Shown here piece after piece: positions 42,818 to 49,587 of a DNA stretch of 64,000 bases. The notes beneath the pieces were generated by a model. That model worked only from the letters and a program-made list of their open reading frames with translations, had not been told where the DNA came from and ran no database searches. Both the position numbers and the translations under genes were made by a program. Numbering within the stretch: the stretch's first letter is position 1; the number at the start of each line of letters is the position of its first letter. The DNA lies in contig JAVHLM010000015.1 in NCBI GenBank assembly GCA_031082125.1, positions 42,698-106,697 of the forward strand, written 5' to 3'. The DNA comes from Candidatus Eremiobacterota bacterium (lineage in GTDB: Bacteria > Vulcanimicrobiota > CADAWZ01 > Ess09-12).

Positions 42818-43129
42818 CTATTTCTGCTGAGTGACTGATAAGAGCCAGTTGGCGTACTTGCTGTTCCATTCCTTTATCTCTATGCTTGCCACTTCGGGGA
42901 CTTCGAAGCTGTTGAGCTCTTCGATCCTTTTCTCAACTTTCCAGATGAGCTCCTCCCTTGTTCTCAATATGAGCAGGACTTCCTGCTGGGAGATCATCTC
43001 ACCTTTCCACCAGAGCTTCGTAATGACACCGGGAACATGATTCGCGCTCGCTATCAGCCTCTCTTTGAGGAGGGTGTCGGTGATATGATCGGCCTCCTCC
43101 AATCTGCATGTGGACAGCACTATTCTCAT
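42818..43129 (-). CDS. cutA: divalent cation tolerance protein CutA
   Basis: A 103-residue CutA, a very stable trimeric protein with a ferredoxin-like fold linked to copper tolerance. The pattern matches the family: LSTCRLEEADHITDTLLKE, LIASANHVPGVITKLWWKGE, EVLLILRTREELIWKVE and SFEVPEVASIEIKEWNSKYANWL. AGAGAGGCAAGG precedes the ATG. It lies 74 bases upstream of the GH38 gene and could share its transcript. Confidence 0.95.
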   Translation of the reverse strand: MRIVLSTCRLEEADHITDTLLKERLIASANHVPGVITKLWWKGEMISQQEVLLILRTREELIWKVEKRIEELNSFEVPEVASIEIKEWNSKYANWLLSVTQQK

Positions 43130-43476
43130 CCTTGCCTCTCTCTATAAAGGGTCTCATCTTCTTTCTTGAGAATTCACCAAGTGCCCGTGATTTCCTTCAT
43201 GGGACCGTTACCATACTGGCGCGCCTTGGAGAATGCGGACCTGCTGTTTCCCCGCGGGAACAGGGAAATGCTTTTCCTTGCAAAGATGAGAAGGATTTTT
43301 TCTCTGCAGGAATAAATATATTGAGATCATCGATTGAAGGTGAACACCACTACAGGTTGTCAAATGCGGGGGGGGGGAAGCAGATCTTTACTGCCCGTGA
43401 GGGGAATTCTTCGGTGCTGTTCCCTGGGAACTTGAGAAACATTATTTTTTTATGAATCAAGGAGGATGAGAACAGG
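43130..43476. other. divergent intergenic region, 347 bases
   Basis: The region separates cutA (leftward) from the small membrane protein gene (rightward). It holds a run of eleven G near 43367-43377, AT-rich patches (AATAAATATATTG near 43311) and a T run before the rightward gene. I see no promoter with both hexamers in good form, no hairpin of note and no believable coding frame: the open frame from 43108 has no ribosome binding site and looks random. Confidence 0.5.
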
Positions 43477-43659
43477 ATGGATTTAAAGACAGTTCTGATG
43501 ATTGTATGGACCATTTTTTTCCTGGCCTTTGGGGTATATCTCAACACAATGTTCAAAGCACTGGCAGGCGAACTTGAGAAAACCAATCTCCTTCTTACGG
43601 TGATTGCCAACAAGCAGGGAGCAACAGAAGATGATGTGAGGGCCGCTCTTAAGAAATAG
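43477..43659 (+). CDS. small membrane protein, 60 residues
   Basis: A 60-residue protein with one membrane helix (about residues 4-26) followed by a short amphipathic cytosolic or exported tail ending in DVRAALKK. CAAGGAGGATGAGAACAGG gives a strong ribosome binding site, which supports a real gene. The C-terminal GATEDDVRAALKK resembles a small helical cap. I recognise no family. Confidence 0.62.
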   Translation: MDLKTVLMIVWTIFFLAFGVYLNTMFKALAGELEKTNLLLTVIANKQGATEDDVRAALKK

Positions 43660-43781
43660 GCTTCCGGGAGAATGCACCGGCCTCTTTTTCAAGATCAATG
43701 ATCTGCCAGGATGGCGCCCCGTCAAATCCTTTTCTCATAGCCCTGGTTTCAATTTTTCCTCCGAGATGGACAGGTGTCAAG

Positions 43782-44423
43782 GTGGATATTCCTGCGATTC
43801 TCAAGTCCACTCTTGTAAAGATAGGCCGAACCATAGAGTTTCTGATCACCGGTCAGAGTGAGTTCAAGATAACGACCTCAGAGTTTGAGGTGAATGACAA
43901 GCCCAATGTCAGGGATCTCACCGTGGCGAAGAAGCTCCTTGAAGAGATGAAGAGCCTTCTTGCCGGGCAGTATGGTATAAAGGTCACTTACCCCGTAGTG
44001 ATTGAGCTCATCAAGGAACAGAGGATCTGGGAGTATTCCTTTTCATGGTGTGCCGGATCCCTGGGAAAATACCGCTCCCACCTGATGTTTGACGAAAAGT
44101 ATCACATGGTATATATCCTGAGCGGTCTCAAGAGGGAGCGCTTCAAGGCCATACTGGCTCACGAACTCACCCATGCCTTTCTCTATGAAAAGAAGCTCTT
44201 CACTGAAAACAAGAGTTTCAGGGAAGCAATGGCCCGGTGGGTGGAATACAGGATTCTTCTCTCCGAGGGGGAAAAACATGAAGCAGGGAAGCTCCTGAAA
44301 ATAAAGAGCTGGATGTACGGCAGGGGGATAGTGAAAATACTGGCCCTGGAGAAGAAGGTGGGCAGGGAGCACCTCGTGGCGCACCTCCTCTCTCTCAGGG
44401 AACAGACGCTGCGCGAGGTATAG
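43782..44423 (+). CDS. putative zinc metallopeptidase (DA1-like), HELTH motif
   Basis: A 213-residue protein with a classic zinc-peptidase helix ILAHELTHAFLYEK (HExxH), then FREAMARWVEYRIL, whose Glu residues could be the third ligand. The layout recalls the DA1-like/LIM-peptidase C-terminal domain of plants and some bacteria, or other minigluzincins; the exact family is unsure. It has no signal peptide, so it is probably cytosolic. I chose GTG 43782 (VKVDIPAILK), 5 bases after AGGTG. A start at ATG 43698 would add 28 residues but has no ribosome binding site. Confidence 0.7.
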   Translation: MDIPAILKSTLVKIGRTIEFLITGQSEFKITTSEFEVNDKPNVRDLTVAKKLLEEMKSLLAGQYGIKVTYPVVIELIKEQRIWEYSFSWCAGSLGKYRSHLMFDEKYHMVYILSGLKRERFKAILAHELTHAFLYEKKLFTENKSFREAMARWVEYRILLSEGEKHEAGKLLKIKSWMYGRGIVKILALEKKVGREHLVAHLLSLREQTLREV

Positions 44424-44473
44424 GTAACGGCATTAAAAGCCCATTGGGTAATATAAAAAAAGGAGAGATGATC

Positions 44474-45412
44474 ATGAAGGTTCTCGTAACGGACGGACTT
44501 GACAAGCAGGCCCTCGAAATGATGAAGGGAGCGGGGCTCGAAGTGGTGGAGAAGAAAGGATTAAAGCCCGAGGAGCTCCTGGAGGTAATCCCTGAATATG
44601 ACGCCATCGTCGTGAGGAGCGCCACCAAAGTGAAAAAAGAGGTCATAGAGAAGGGAAAGAACCTCAAGCTCATCGCCCGCGCCGGCGTGGGCCTTGACAA
44701 CGTGGACAAGGCGGCGGCAGAGGCCCATAAGATAAAGGTGGTGAACACCCCTGCGGCCACTTCCATCTCCGTAGCCGAGCTGGCCCTGGGCATGATGTTC
44801 GCTGCTGCGCGCCAGATCGTGAGGGGCACCATCGGCCTCAAGGAGGGCAGGTGGGAGAAAAGCGCCTTGAAGGGCATTGAGCTCCATGGGAAGACCCTGG
44901 GTATCATCGGCTGCGGGAGAATCGGGTGCGAGCTCGCAAGCCGCGCCCATTCACTGGGTATGAAGGTCCTGGGCTGCGACCAGGAAGGCGTCTGCCAGAT
45001 GGACAAGCTGGAGGCCCACCATATTCACTTCACCACCCACCTGGACCAGGTCTTGAAGGAATCGGACTTCATCTCGCTCCATATTCCCAAGACTCCCGAG
45101 ACGGCTAATCTCATCAGCAAGGATACCATAGCAAAGATGAAGGACGGCGTCATTCTCATTAATTGCGCCCGCGGCGGCGTGGTGAATGAGCATGACCTCG
45201 CGGAGGCCCTCAAGAGTGGCAAGGTGGCTGCCGCGGCCATGGATGTATTTGAAATGGAGCCTGCTGCCAAGGACAATCCCCTCTTTGCCCTGGAGAACTT
45301 CATCGGAACTCCCCACATAGGCGCCAGTACCAGTGAAGGCCAGAAGCGTGCAGGAATCCAGACGGCAGAGCTTGTCATTGAGAACCTCAAGCACATGGCG
45401 GTATCGAAATAA
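44474..45412 (+). CDS. D-3-phosphoglycerate dehydrogenase-like enzyme, short form
   Basis: A 312-residue D-isomer-specific 2-hydroxyacid dehydrogenase, probably SerA, which starts serine synthesis by oxidising 3-phosphoglycerate with NAD. Motifs are RSATKVKKEV and ARAGVGLDNVD (substrate), the Rossmann loop GIIGCGRIGCELA, NCARGGVVNE with the catalytic Arg, DVFEMEP (Glu) and GTPHIGAST (His). The C-terminal ACT or ASB regulatory domains of long SerA are missing, so serine feedback is probably absent. I chose ATG 44474 behind AAAAGGAGAG rather than the earlier starts at 44444 or 44468. Confidence 0.9.
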   Translation: MKVLVTDGLDKQALEMMKGAGLEVVEKKGLKPEELLEVIPEYDAIVVRSATKVKKEVIEKGKNLKLIARAGVGLDNVDKAAAEAHKIKVVNTPAATSISVAELALGMMFAAARQIVRGTIGLKEGRWEKSALKGIELHGKTLGIIGCGRIGCELASRAHSLGMKVLGCDQEGVCQMDKLEAHHIHFTTHLDQVLKESDFISLHIPKTPETANLISKDTIAKMKDGVILINCARGGVVNEHDLAEALKSGKVAAAAMDVFEMEPAAKDNPLFALENFIGTPHIGASTSEGQKRAGIQTAELVIENLKHMAVSK

Positions 45413-45421
45413 GCATTTTTC

Positions 45422-45452
45422 GGGGTGCCTGCCTTTTCGGGGCAGGCGCCCC
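45422..45452 (+). other. stable hairpin between serA-like gene and sugar transferase gene
   Basis: A 12-bp stem (GGGGTGCCTGCC, 45422-45433, with GGCAGGCGCCCC, 45441-45452, one G-T pair) and a 7-base loop lie directly after the serA-like stop. No T run follows on either strand, so it is more likely an mRNA-stabilising or attenuating structure than a full intrinsic terminator. Confidence 0.5.
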
Positions 45453-45466
45453 CTGCAGGTGCATAA

Positions 45467-46138
45467 ATGGCCTCTCCCATGACCTCGACGGAAAAATTTC
45501 TGAAAAGGGCTCTTGACCTTTTTCTTGTTTTTATCGGCCTCCTGCTCACCGCTCCCGTCATGGCCGCCGCCGCCCTGATAATCAAGCTCGAGTCGAAGGG
45601 CCCCCTGTTTTTTCTCCAGGAGAGGATAGGGAAGGATGGAAAGCCTTTCACCATATTCAAGTTCCGTACCATGGTGGACGGTGCAGAGCATATAGGTGCG
45701 GGCCTTGATCTCGTGAAAGGCGATCCCCGCATCACGAAATCAGGCCATTTCCTGAGGCGCTGGTGCATTGATGAGCTCCCTCAGCTCTTCAACGTGCTGC
45801 GGGGAGAGATGAGCTGTGTAGGACCCCGGCCTACTCTCCGCTACCAGGTCGAGCAGTACACCGGGCATGAGAGGCGGCGACTTGAAGTGAAGCCCGGCAT
45901 GACGGGACTCGCGACAGTGAAAGGGAGAAACGCGCTTTCATGGCCTGAGCGGATCGAATGGGATATATGGTATGTCGATCATTACTCCTTCTGGCTTGAC
46001 ATAAAGCTGATTCTGGCCACCTTTTCGCTGCTTGCCAAATCTGATGTGGTCTATGCCGATTCCGTCGAAGCCTTCAGGATAAGGACCGGAGAGGAAGAGG
46101 ACCCTAAGGAGCCCCAAGCTCCTCAAGCTCCAGAATGA
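45467..46138 (+). CDS. undecaprenyl-phosphate sugar-1-phosphate transferase
   Basis: A 223-residue phosphoglycosyltransferase of the small PglC/WcaJ core type that loads a sugar phosphate from a UDP-sugar onto undecaprenyl phosphate and starts an exopolysaccharide, O-antigen or glycan. A single N-terminal re-entrant hydrophobic helix (LDLFLVFIGLLLTAPVMAAA) is followed by FTIFKFRTMVDGAE, RRWCIDELPQLFNVLRGEMS (the Asp-Glu catalytic pair), VGPRP and VKPGMTGLATVKGRN. GCAGGTGCATAA precedes the ATG. No other glycan genes are next to it. Its end overlaps the convergent M20 gene by 35 bases. Confidence 0.93.
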   Translation: MASPMTSTEKFLKRALDLFLVFIGLLLTAPVMAAAALIIKLESKGPLFFLQERIGKDGKPFTIFKFRTMVDGAEHIGAGLDLVKGDPRITKSGHFLRRWCIDELPQLFNVLRGEMSCVGPRPTLRYQVEQYTGHERRRLEVKPGMTGLATVKGRNALSWPERIEWDIWYVDHYSFWLDIKLILATFSLLAKSDVVYADSVEAFRIRTGEEEDPKEPQAPQAPE

Positions 46139-47468
46139 TCTCCATCAGAAGCCTCATTCCGTTCCTCAGGTTTTCAAGCGAAAGCCGCTCGTTTTTCCCG
46201 TGAACCCTGGATTTCTCTTCCGGGGGGAGCCTGAAAGGCACGAAGCCATAACAGGGTATCCCTTTCTGGCGCAGAAAGCTTGAATCGCTGCCTCCCGTCA
46301 TCATGAAGGGAGCGGTGATTCCTCCAGGATCGGCGCGGGAGGCGACATTTTCAATCGCCCTGTAGAGAGGGCTGCCAAGGGGCGAGGGAGGCGACTCCCT
46401 TCCTGAGTCCACAATCTCGATGGTGACAGGCTCGCCCAGAAGCGCATCCTTGATTTTTCCCAGAAAATCCTCCTTGGAGCTCCCGGGGATAAGCCTGCAA
46501 TCCAGATAAGCGCTGGCTTTAACAGGGATCATGTTGATTTTTTCCCCTGACTTGAGCATGGTGATGACCTTTGTATTTCTCACCATGGCGTCATAGTAGC
46601 CGTTCTGTCTGAACTTCCTGTCAAAACCGCTGTCGGTGAGCCCCTGCTCAATATCCAGAAAATGGCTGCGCTCATCCTGTCCCTCGGCAATGGCGATGTT
46701 CCTGAAAAACTCCTTCACTACGGGGATTACTGTCGGCGGCTCGTGCATTGATTCAATCTTTGAAAGTATTCTGAGGAGGACCACGTTGGGATTGTCGTGC
46801 CGGTAGATGGAGCCATGGCCGCCCCTGCCGTGGGTGGTGATTTTCAGGCGGAGCGAGACTTTCTCTGCTACCCCGATACACCAGCACGGGATGCTCCGGG
46901 GGCCCGTGAAGCGGATTCCTCCCCCTTCGTTGATGCAGAATGCCGCCGTGGAGAGGAGAGGCTCCAGGCCATAGATGTGCTCTATTCCATGGGTTCCCCC
47001 TGTCTCCTCATCGGCAGTGGCAAGGAAGACCAGGTCCCTGGAGAGCTTCATCCCCGACCGGGAGAAGATGAGGAATGCCATCAGCTCCAGGATGCCCATG
47101 CCCTTCATGTCAAGCGCTCCCCTTCCCCAGATGAATCCGTCCCGTGAAGCGCCCGAAAAGGGGGGGACATCCCAGGAAGGGCCGTCATCAACAGGGACCA
47201 CATCGGTGTGATTGAGAAGGACAAGGGGCTTCCGGGAGCCTTCACCGCTGAGAACGGCCATTATGCTCCCTCTCCCCGGGAGGGCAGTGTGGACGGTGGA
47301 TTCAATGCCCTCTGCCGCGAGGATTTTCTGAAAAAAGCGCGCGGCATCCAGCTCATTTCCCGGCGGGTTGGACGTGTCTATCCTTATGTACGCCGAGAGG
47401 AGCCCTGCCGCCTCGCGGTGGAGGGAGTCCCAGTCAAGTCCCGGCAGAGATGAGAGAGGTGCGCTCAT
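46104..47468 (-). CDS. M20-family metallopeptidase / deacylase
   Basis: A 454-residue zinc amidohydrolase of the M20 family (carboxypeptidase, ArgE and DapE relatives). Metal ligands are seen in LLNHTDVVPVDD (His-Asp), GRGALDMKGMG (Asp), ATADEETGGTHG (catalytic Glu then Glu) and near the C-terminus MTGGSDSSFLRQKGI (usually the final His/Asp region). The dimerisation lid is present (TTHGRGGHGSI). ATG 47468 follows TAGGAAAGATC. A longer reading frame upstream (to 47708) is Arg/Pro-rich shadow sequence of the PilB-type gene and is rejected. The substrate is not predictable. Confidence 0.92.
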   Translation of the reverse strand: MSAPLSSLPGLDWDSLHREAAGLLSAYIRIDTSNPPGNELDAARFFQKILAAEGIESTVHTALPGRGSIMAVLSGEGSRKPLVLLNHTDVVPVDDGPSWDVPPFSGASRDGFIWGRGALDMKGMGILELMAFLIFSRSGMKLSRDLVFLATADEETGGTHGIEHIYGLEPLLSTAAFCINEGGGIRFTGPRSIPCWCIGVAEKVSLRLKITTHGRGGHGSIYRHDNPNVVLLRILSKIESMHEPPTVIPVVKEFFRNIAIAEGQDERSHFLDIEQGLTDSGFDRKFRQNGYYDAMVRNTKVITMLKSGEKINMIPVKASAYLDCRLIPGSSKEDFLGKIKDALLGEPVTIEIVDSGRESPPSPLGSPLYRAIENVASRADPGGITAPFMMTGGSDSSFLRQKGIPCYGFVPFRLPPEEKSRVHGKNERLSLENLRNGMRLLMEIILELEELGAP

Positions 47469-47476
47469 GATCTTTC

Positions 47477-48685
47477 CTAAAGAATGTCGAAAGTGACATT
47501 CACCGCTTCCTCGTAAGTGATTATGCCATCCAGCACTTTCTTCACGGCGTCGTCCTGGAGGGTCTTGAGGCCCTCCTTTCTTGCAAGCTGGAATATTGCG
47601 CCGCCGCCGGCGTTTTTCTGGATAAGATCCCGCAGCTCCCCTGAGACGACGAGGACCTCGTGGATGGCGATCCTCCCTTTCAGGCCCGTGTTGTTGCACA
47701 TGCGGCACCCTTTTCCCTTGAAATGGCGGTGTCCCTGAAGCACGTTCTTTGAGGGGGGGAGCTCCTCAACGCACATAGGGCAGATTCTTCTGGCGAGCTT
47801 CTGCACTATGGCTCCATTTAACGCCGCGGCAAGCATGAAGGGCATTACGCCCATGTCTATAAGTCTTGTGATGCAGGCCGTGGTCTTGTTCGCATGGAAA
47901 GTCGAGAGAAGGAGATGGCCTGTGAGGGCTGCTCTTACGGCCATTGAGGCAGTTTCCAGGTCCCTGATCTCACCGACGGTGATGATGTCAGGATCCTGCC
48001 TCAGGATGGCGCGGAGAATCGTGGCAAAATTGAAGTCAATGGCAGGATTGATCTGGATCTGGTTGATCCTGTCGATGATGTACTCAATGGGATCTTCAAT
48101 GCTCACAAGGTTTTTCTCGGGCGAGTTGAGCCTGTTCATCGCGGCATAGAGCGTGGTGGTCTTGCCTGCGCCCGTGGGGCCGCTCACAAGAACCATGCCG
48201 CTGGGCCTGGTGATGATGAACTCGAATTTTTTCTGGTTCTCCTCGGTAAAGCCCAGGGTGTCGAGGTTCAGCATGTCAATGTTCTTTGAGAAGAGCCTCA
48301 TGACCACCTTTTCCCCGAAGACCTGGGGGATTGAAGCGATACGCACCTTGAGGGAGCGCCCCTGGGCTTCAATCTCCACGCGGCCGTCCTGGGGGAGGCG
48401 CTTTTCCGTGATGTCCATACCGCCCATCACCTTGATGCATGAGATAATGGAGGCTTCCTTTTTCTTGGGGACGGCGAAGATGTCGCGGAGGGTGCCGTCA
48501 ATACGCATCCTGAGCTTGAGCTCATCCTTGTAAGGCTCGAAGTGAATATCGCTTGCTCCCAGGTTGTCGGCCTCAAGAATGAGCTCTGTCACATAATCCT
48601 TGCCCGAGCCCTGGCCTTCGACGTTGGCGAGGGTCTTGAGGGCCTGGATGTTCTTGTTGGTGAGTTCCTCTTCTTTTTTTGGCAT
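47477..48685 (-). CDS. PilB/GspE-type secretion ATPase, short
   Basis: A 402-residue GspE/PilB-like ATPase for pilus extension or type II secretion. Motifs are GASDIHFEPYKDELKLRMRIDG, KVMGGMDITEKRLPQDGR, Walker A GPTGAGKTTTLYAAM, Asp box VSIEDPIEY, Walker B DPDIITVGEIRDLETA, His box LLLSTFHANKTT, and the tetracysteine zinc site (CPMC, then CRMC). The N1 domain (about 150 residues) of full-length PilB/GspE is missing; only a short linker precedes the N2 domain. It starts right after the small coiled-coil gene on the same strand. Confidence 0.95.
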   Translation of the reverse strand: MPKKEEELTNKNIQALKTLANVEGQGSGKDYVTELILEADNLGASDIHFEPYKDELKLRMRIDGTLRDIFAVPKKKEASIISCIKVMGGMDITEKRLPQDGRVEIEAQGRSLKVRIASIPQVFGEKVVMRLFSKNIDMLNLDTLGFTEENQKKFEFIITRPSGMVLVSGPTGAGKTTTLYAAMNRLNSPEKNLVSIEDPIEYIIDRINQIQINPAIDFNFATILRAILRQDPDIITVGEIRDLETASMAVRAALTGHLLLSTFHANKTTACITRLIDMGVMPFMLAAALNGAIVQKLARRICPMCVEELPPSKNVLQGHRHFKGKGCRMCNNTGLKGRIAIHEVLVVSGELRDLIQKNAGGGAIFQLARKEGLKTLQDDAVKKVLDGIITYEEAVNVTFDIL

Positions 48686-48700
48686 AAGGGGCCTCTGGGC

Positions 48701-49099
48701 TTACCTTGAATTTTTTATGGCGTCAAAGGCAATTTTCTGGAAGAGCTCCACCCAGTCATCTACCGTATCGTCAATCTTCTTCTGAAGCTCGTTTAATTCC
48801 GCCGATGATTTGCATGTCTTGATCTGGGCCTGGAACTCGTCTATTATCCTGCTCAACCTCAGGAACTCGCCCTTGGAGAGCACATCGGAAGAGGTGTCCA
48901 CAATCTTTTTGACGATCTGGGCCTGCTCCTGGGAGAGCTTGTCCATTTTCTCCTTCAGTGAGGCATGCTGGAGCATATTCTGGACAATCGAGAGCGATTT
49001 GCCTGTGTTCTGTATGTCCCTGCTCACCTCGTTAAGCCTCTTGAGCTTCTGGAGAAGCTCCTGCTTGCTGAGGGGCCCGGCCTCCTTGAAACCGCTCAT
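48701..49099 (-). CDS. coiled-coil protein, 132 residues, unknown
   Basis: A helical cytosolic protein with heptad patterns (SKQELLQKLKRLNEVSRDI, LKEKMDKLSQEQAQIVKKI, DEFQAQIKTCKSSAELNEL). I recognise no family. ATG 49099 has GGGAGACTGAGATTG before it; the longer frame up to 49246 runs through non-coding-looking sequence with a hairpin and is rejected. The gene is 15 bases upstream of the PilB-like ATPase gene and is probably co-transcribed, so it may be an accessory factor of the ATPase. Confidence 0.65.
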   Translation of the reverse strand: MSGFKEAGPLSKQELLQKLKRLNEVSRDIQNTGKSLSIVQNMLQHASLKEKMDKLSQEQAQIVKKIVDTSSDVLSKGEFLRLSRIIDEFQAQIKTCKSSAELNELQKKIDDTVDDWVELFQKIAFDAIKNSR

Positions 49100-49181
49100 C
49101 AATCTCAGTCTCCCTGTGGTCGATACTTTTCCTCTGTATTCTATAACAGGAAAGTATATCCTTTGTAGTACCTTAAAGTGA

Positions 49182-49219
49182 CAGGGACAGACTGACGGTT
49201 GCCCGCCAGACTGTCCCTG
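49182..49219. other. inverted repeat in intergenic region
   Basis: CAGGGACAG-a-CTG and CAG-a-CTGTCCCTG form a 12-bp stem with one A-A mismatch around a 12-base loop. Two related copies of CCCTGATTGCC (about 49214 and 49265) lie around it. It could be a transcription attenuator, a protein-binding site or a remnant repeat. Its position is between the 78-residue membrane protein gene and the coiled-coil gene. Confidence 0.45.
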
Positions 49220-49282
49220 ATTGCCTTGCAGCGACGGGACACTCACCGGAAATCTGTCAGCCTGACCCTGATTGCCCTGGGA

Positions 49283-49301
49283 AGCCGGGTTCCACCCGGC
49301 T
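49283..49301 (-). terminator. perfect hairpin after the 78-residue protein gene, no T run
   Basis: AGCCGGGT-TCC-ACCCGGCT forms a perfect 8-bp stem with a 3-base loop just after the stop at 49315 (- strand). No T run follows, so a rho-independent terminator is uncertain. Confidence 0.4.
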
Positions 49302-49314
49302 GCTACCTTCCCGG

Positions 49315-49551
49315 TCAGCCTCCTGCGGCGCCTTGGACGCCTCCGCCGGGAGGCATACCCCTGAAAGTGCCGCCCTGGTAGCCGTTAAAATCCCCCATGG
49401 AGCGGGATTCGGTAAATACCGCCTGGCCTCCCGGGCCGGGCCCCTGCATGAGGGTATCCCTGCCTCCCTGTCCAAAGGCCGCAATCAGCGAAATGATGGC
49501 AAAGAGCACCACTCCAAATATGAGAAGTCTGTAATTGTCCTTTTTTTCCAC
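49315..49551 (-). CDS. small membrane-anchored Gly-rich protein, 78 residues
   Basis: A short protein with a charged N-terminus (EKKDNYR), one membrane helix (LLIFGVVLFAIISLIAAFG) and a Gly/Gln/Pro-rich tail (QGPGPGGQ, then GMPPGGGVQGAAGG). GTG 49551 follows GGAGGTGAGTCCC and gives 78 residues; the upstream ATG 49566 lies next to that ribosome binding site. I see no family. It lies 21 bases after the HD/HD-GYP gene and is probably co-transcribed. Confidence 0.6.
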   Translation of the reverse strand: MEKKDNYRLLIFGVVLFAIISLIAAFGQGGRDTLMQGPGPGGQAVFTESRSMGDFNGYQGGTFRGMPPGGGVQGAAGG

Positions 49552-49587
49552 GGGACTCACCTCCATCTATAGAGATGCTCCGCTGCG

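Noticed and set aside
43108..43455. Open reading frame of 115 codons next to cutA
   Set aside because: It has no ribosome binding site, contains a translated G run, and shows no protein-like pattern; it overlaps the cutA start region antisense.
47469..47708. N-terminal extension of the M20 peptidase
   Set aside because: The added 80 residues are Arg/Pro-rich and antisense-like shadow of the PilB-type gene; ATG 47468 has its own ribosome binding site.
49100..49246. N-terminal extension of the 132-residue coiled-coil protein
   Set aside because: The extension runs through an intergenic inverted repeat and lacks coiled-coil character; ATG 49099 is better placed.
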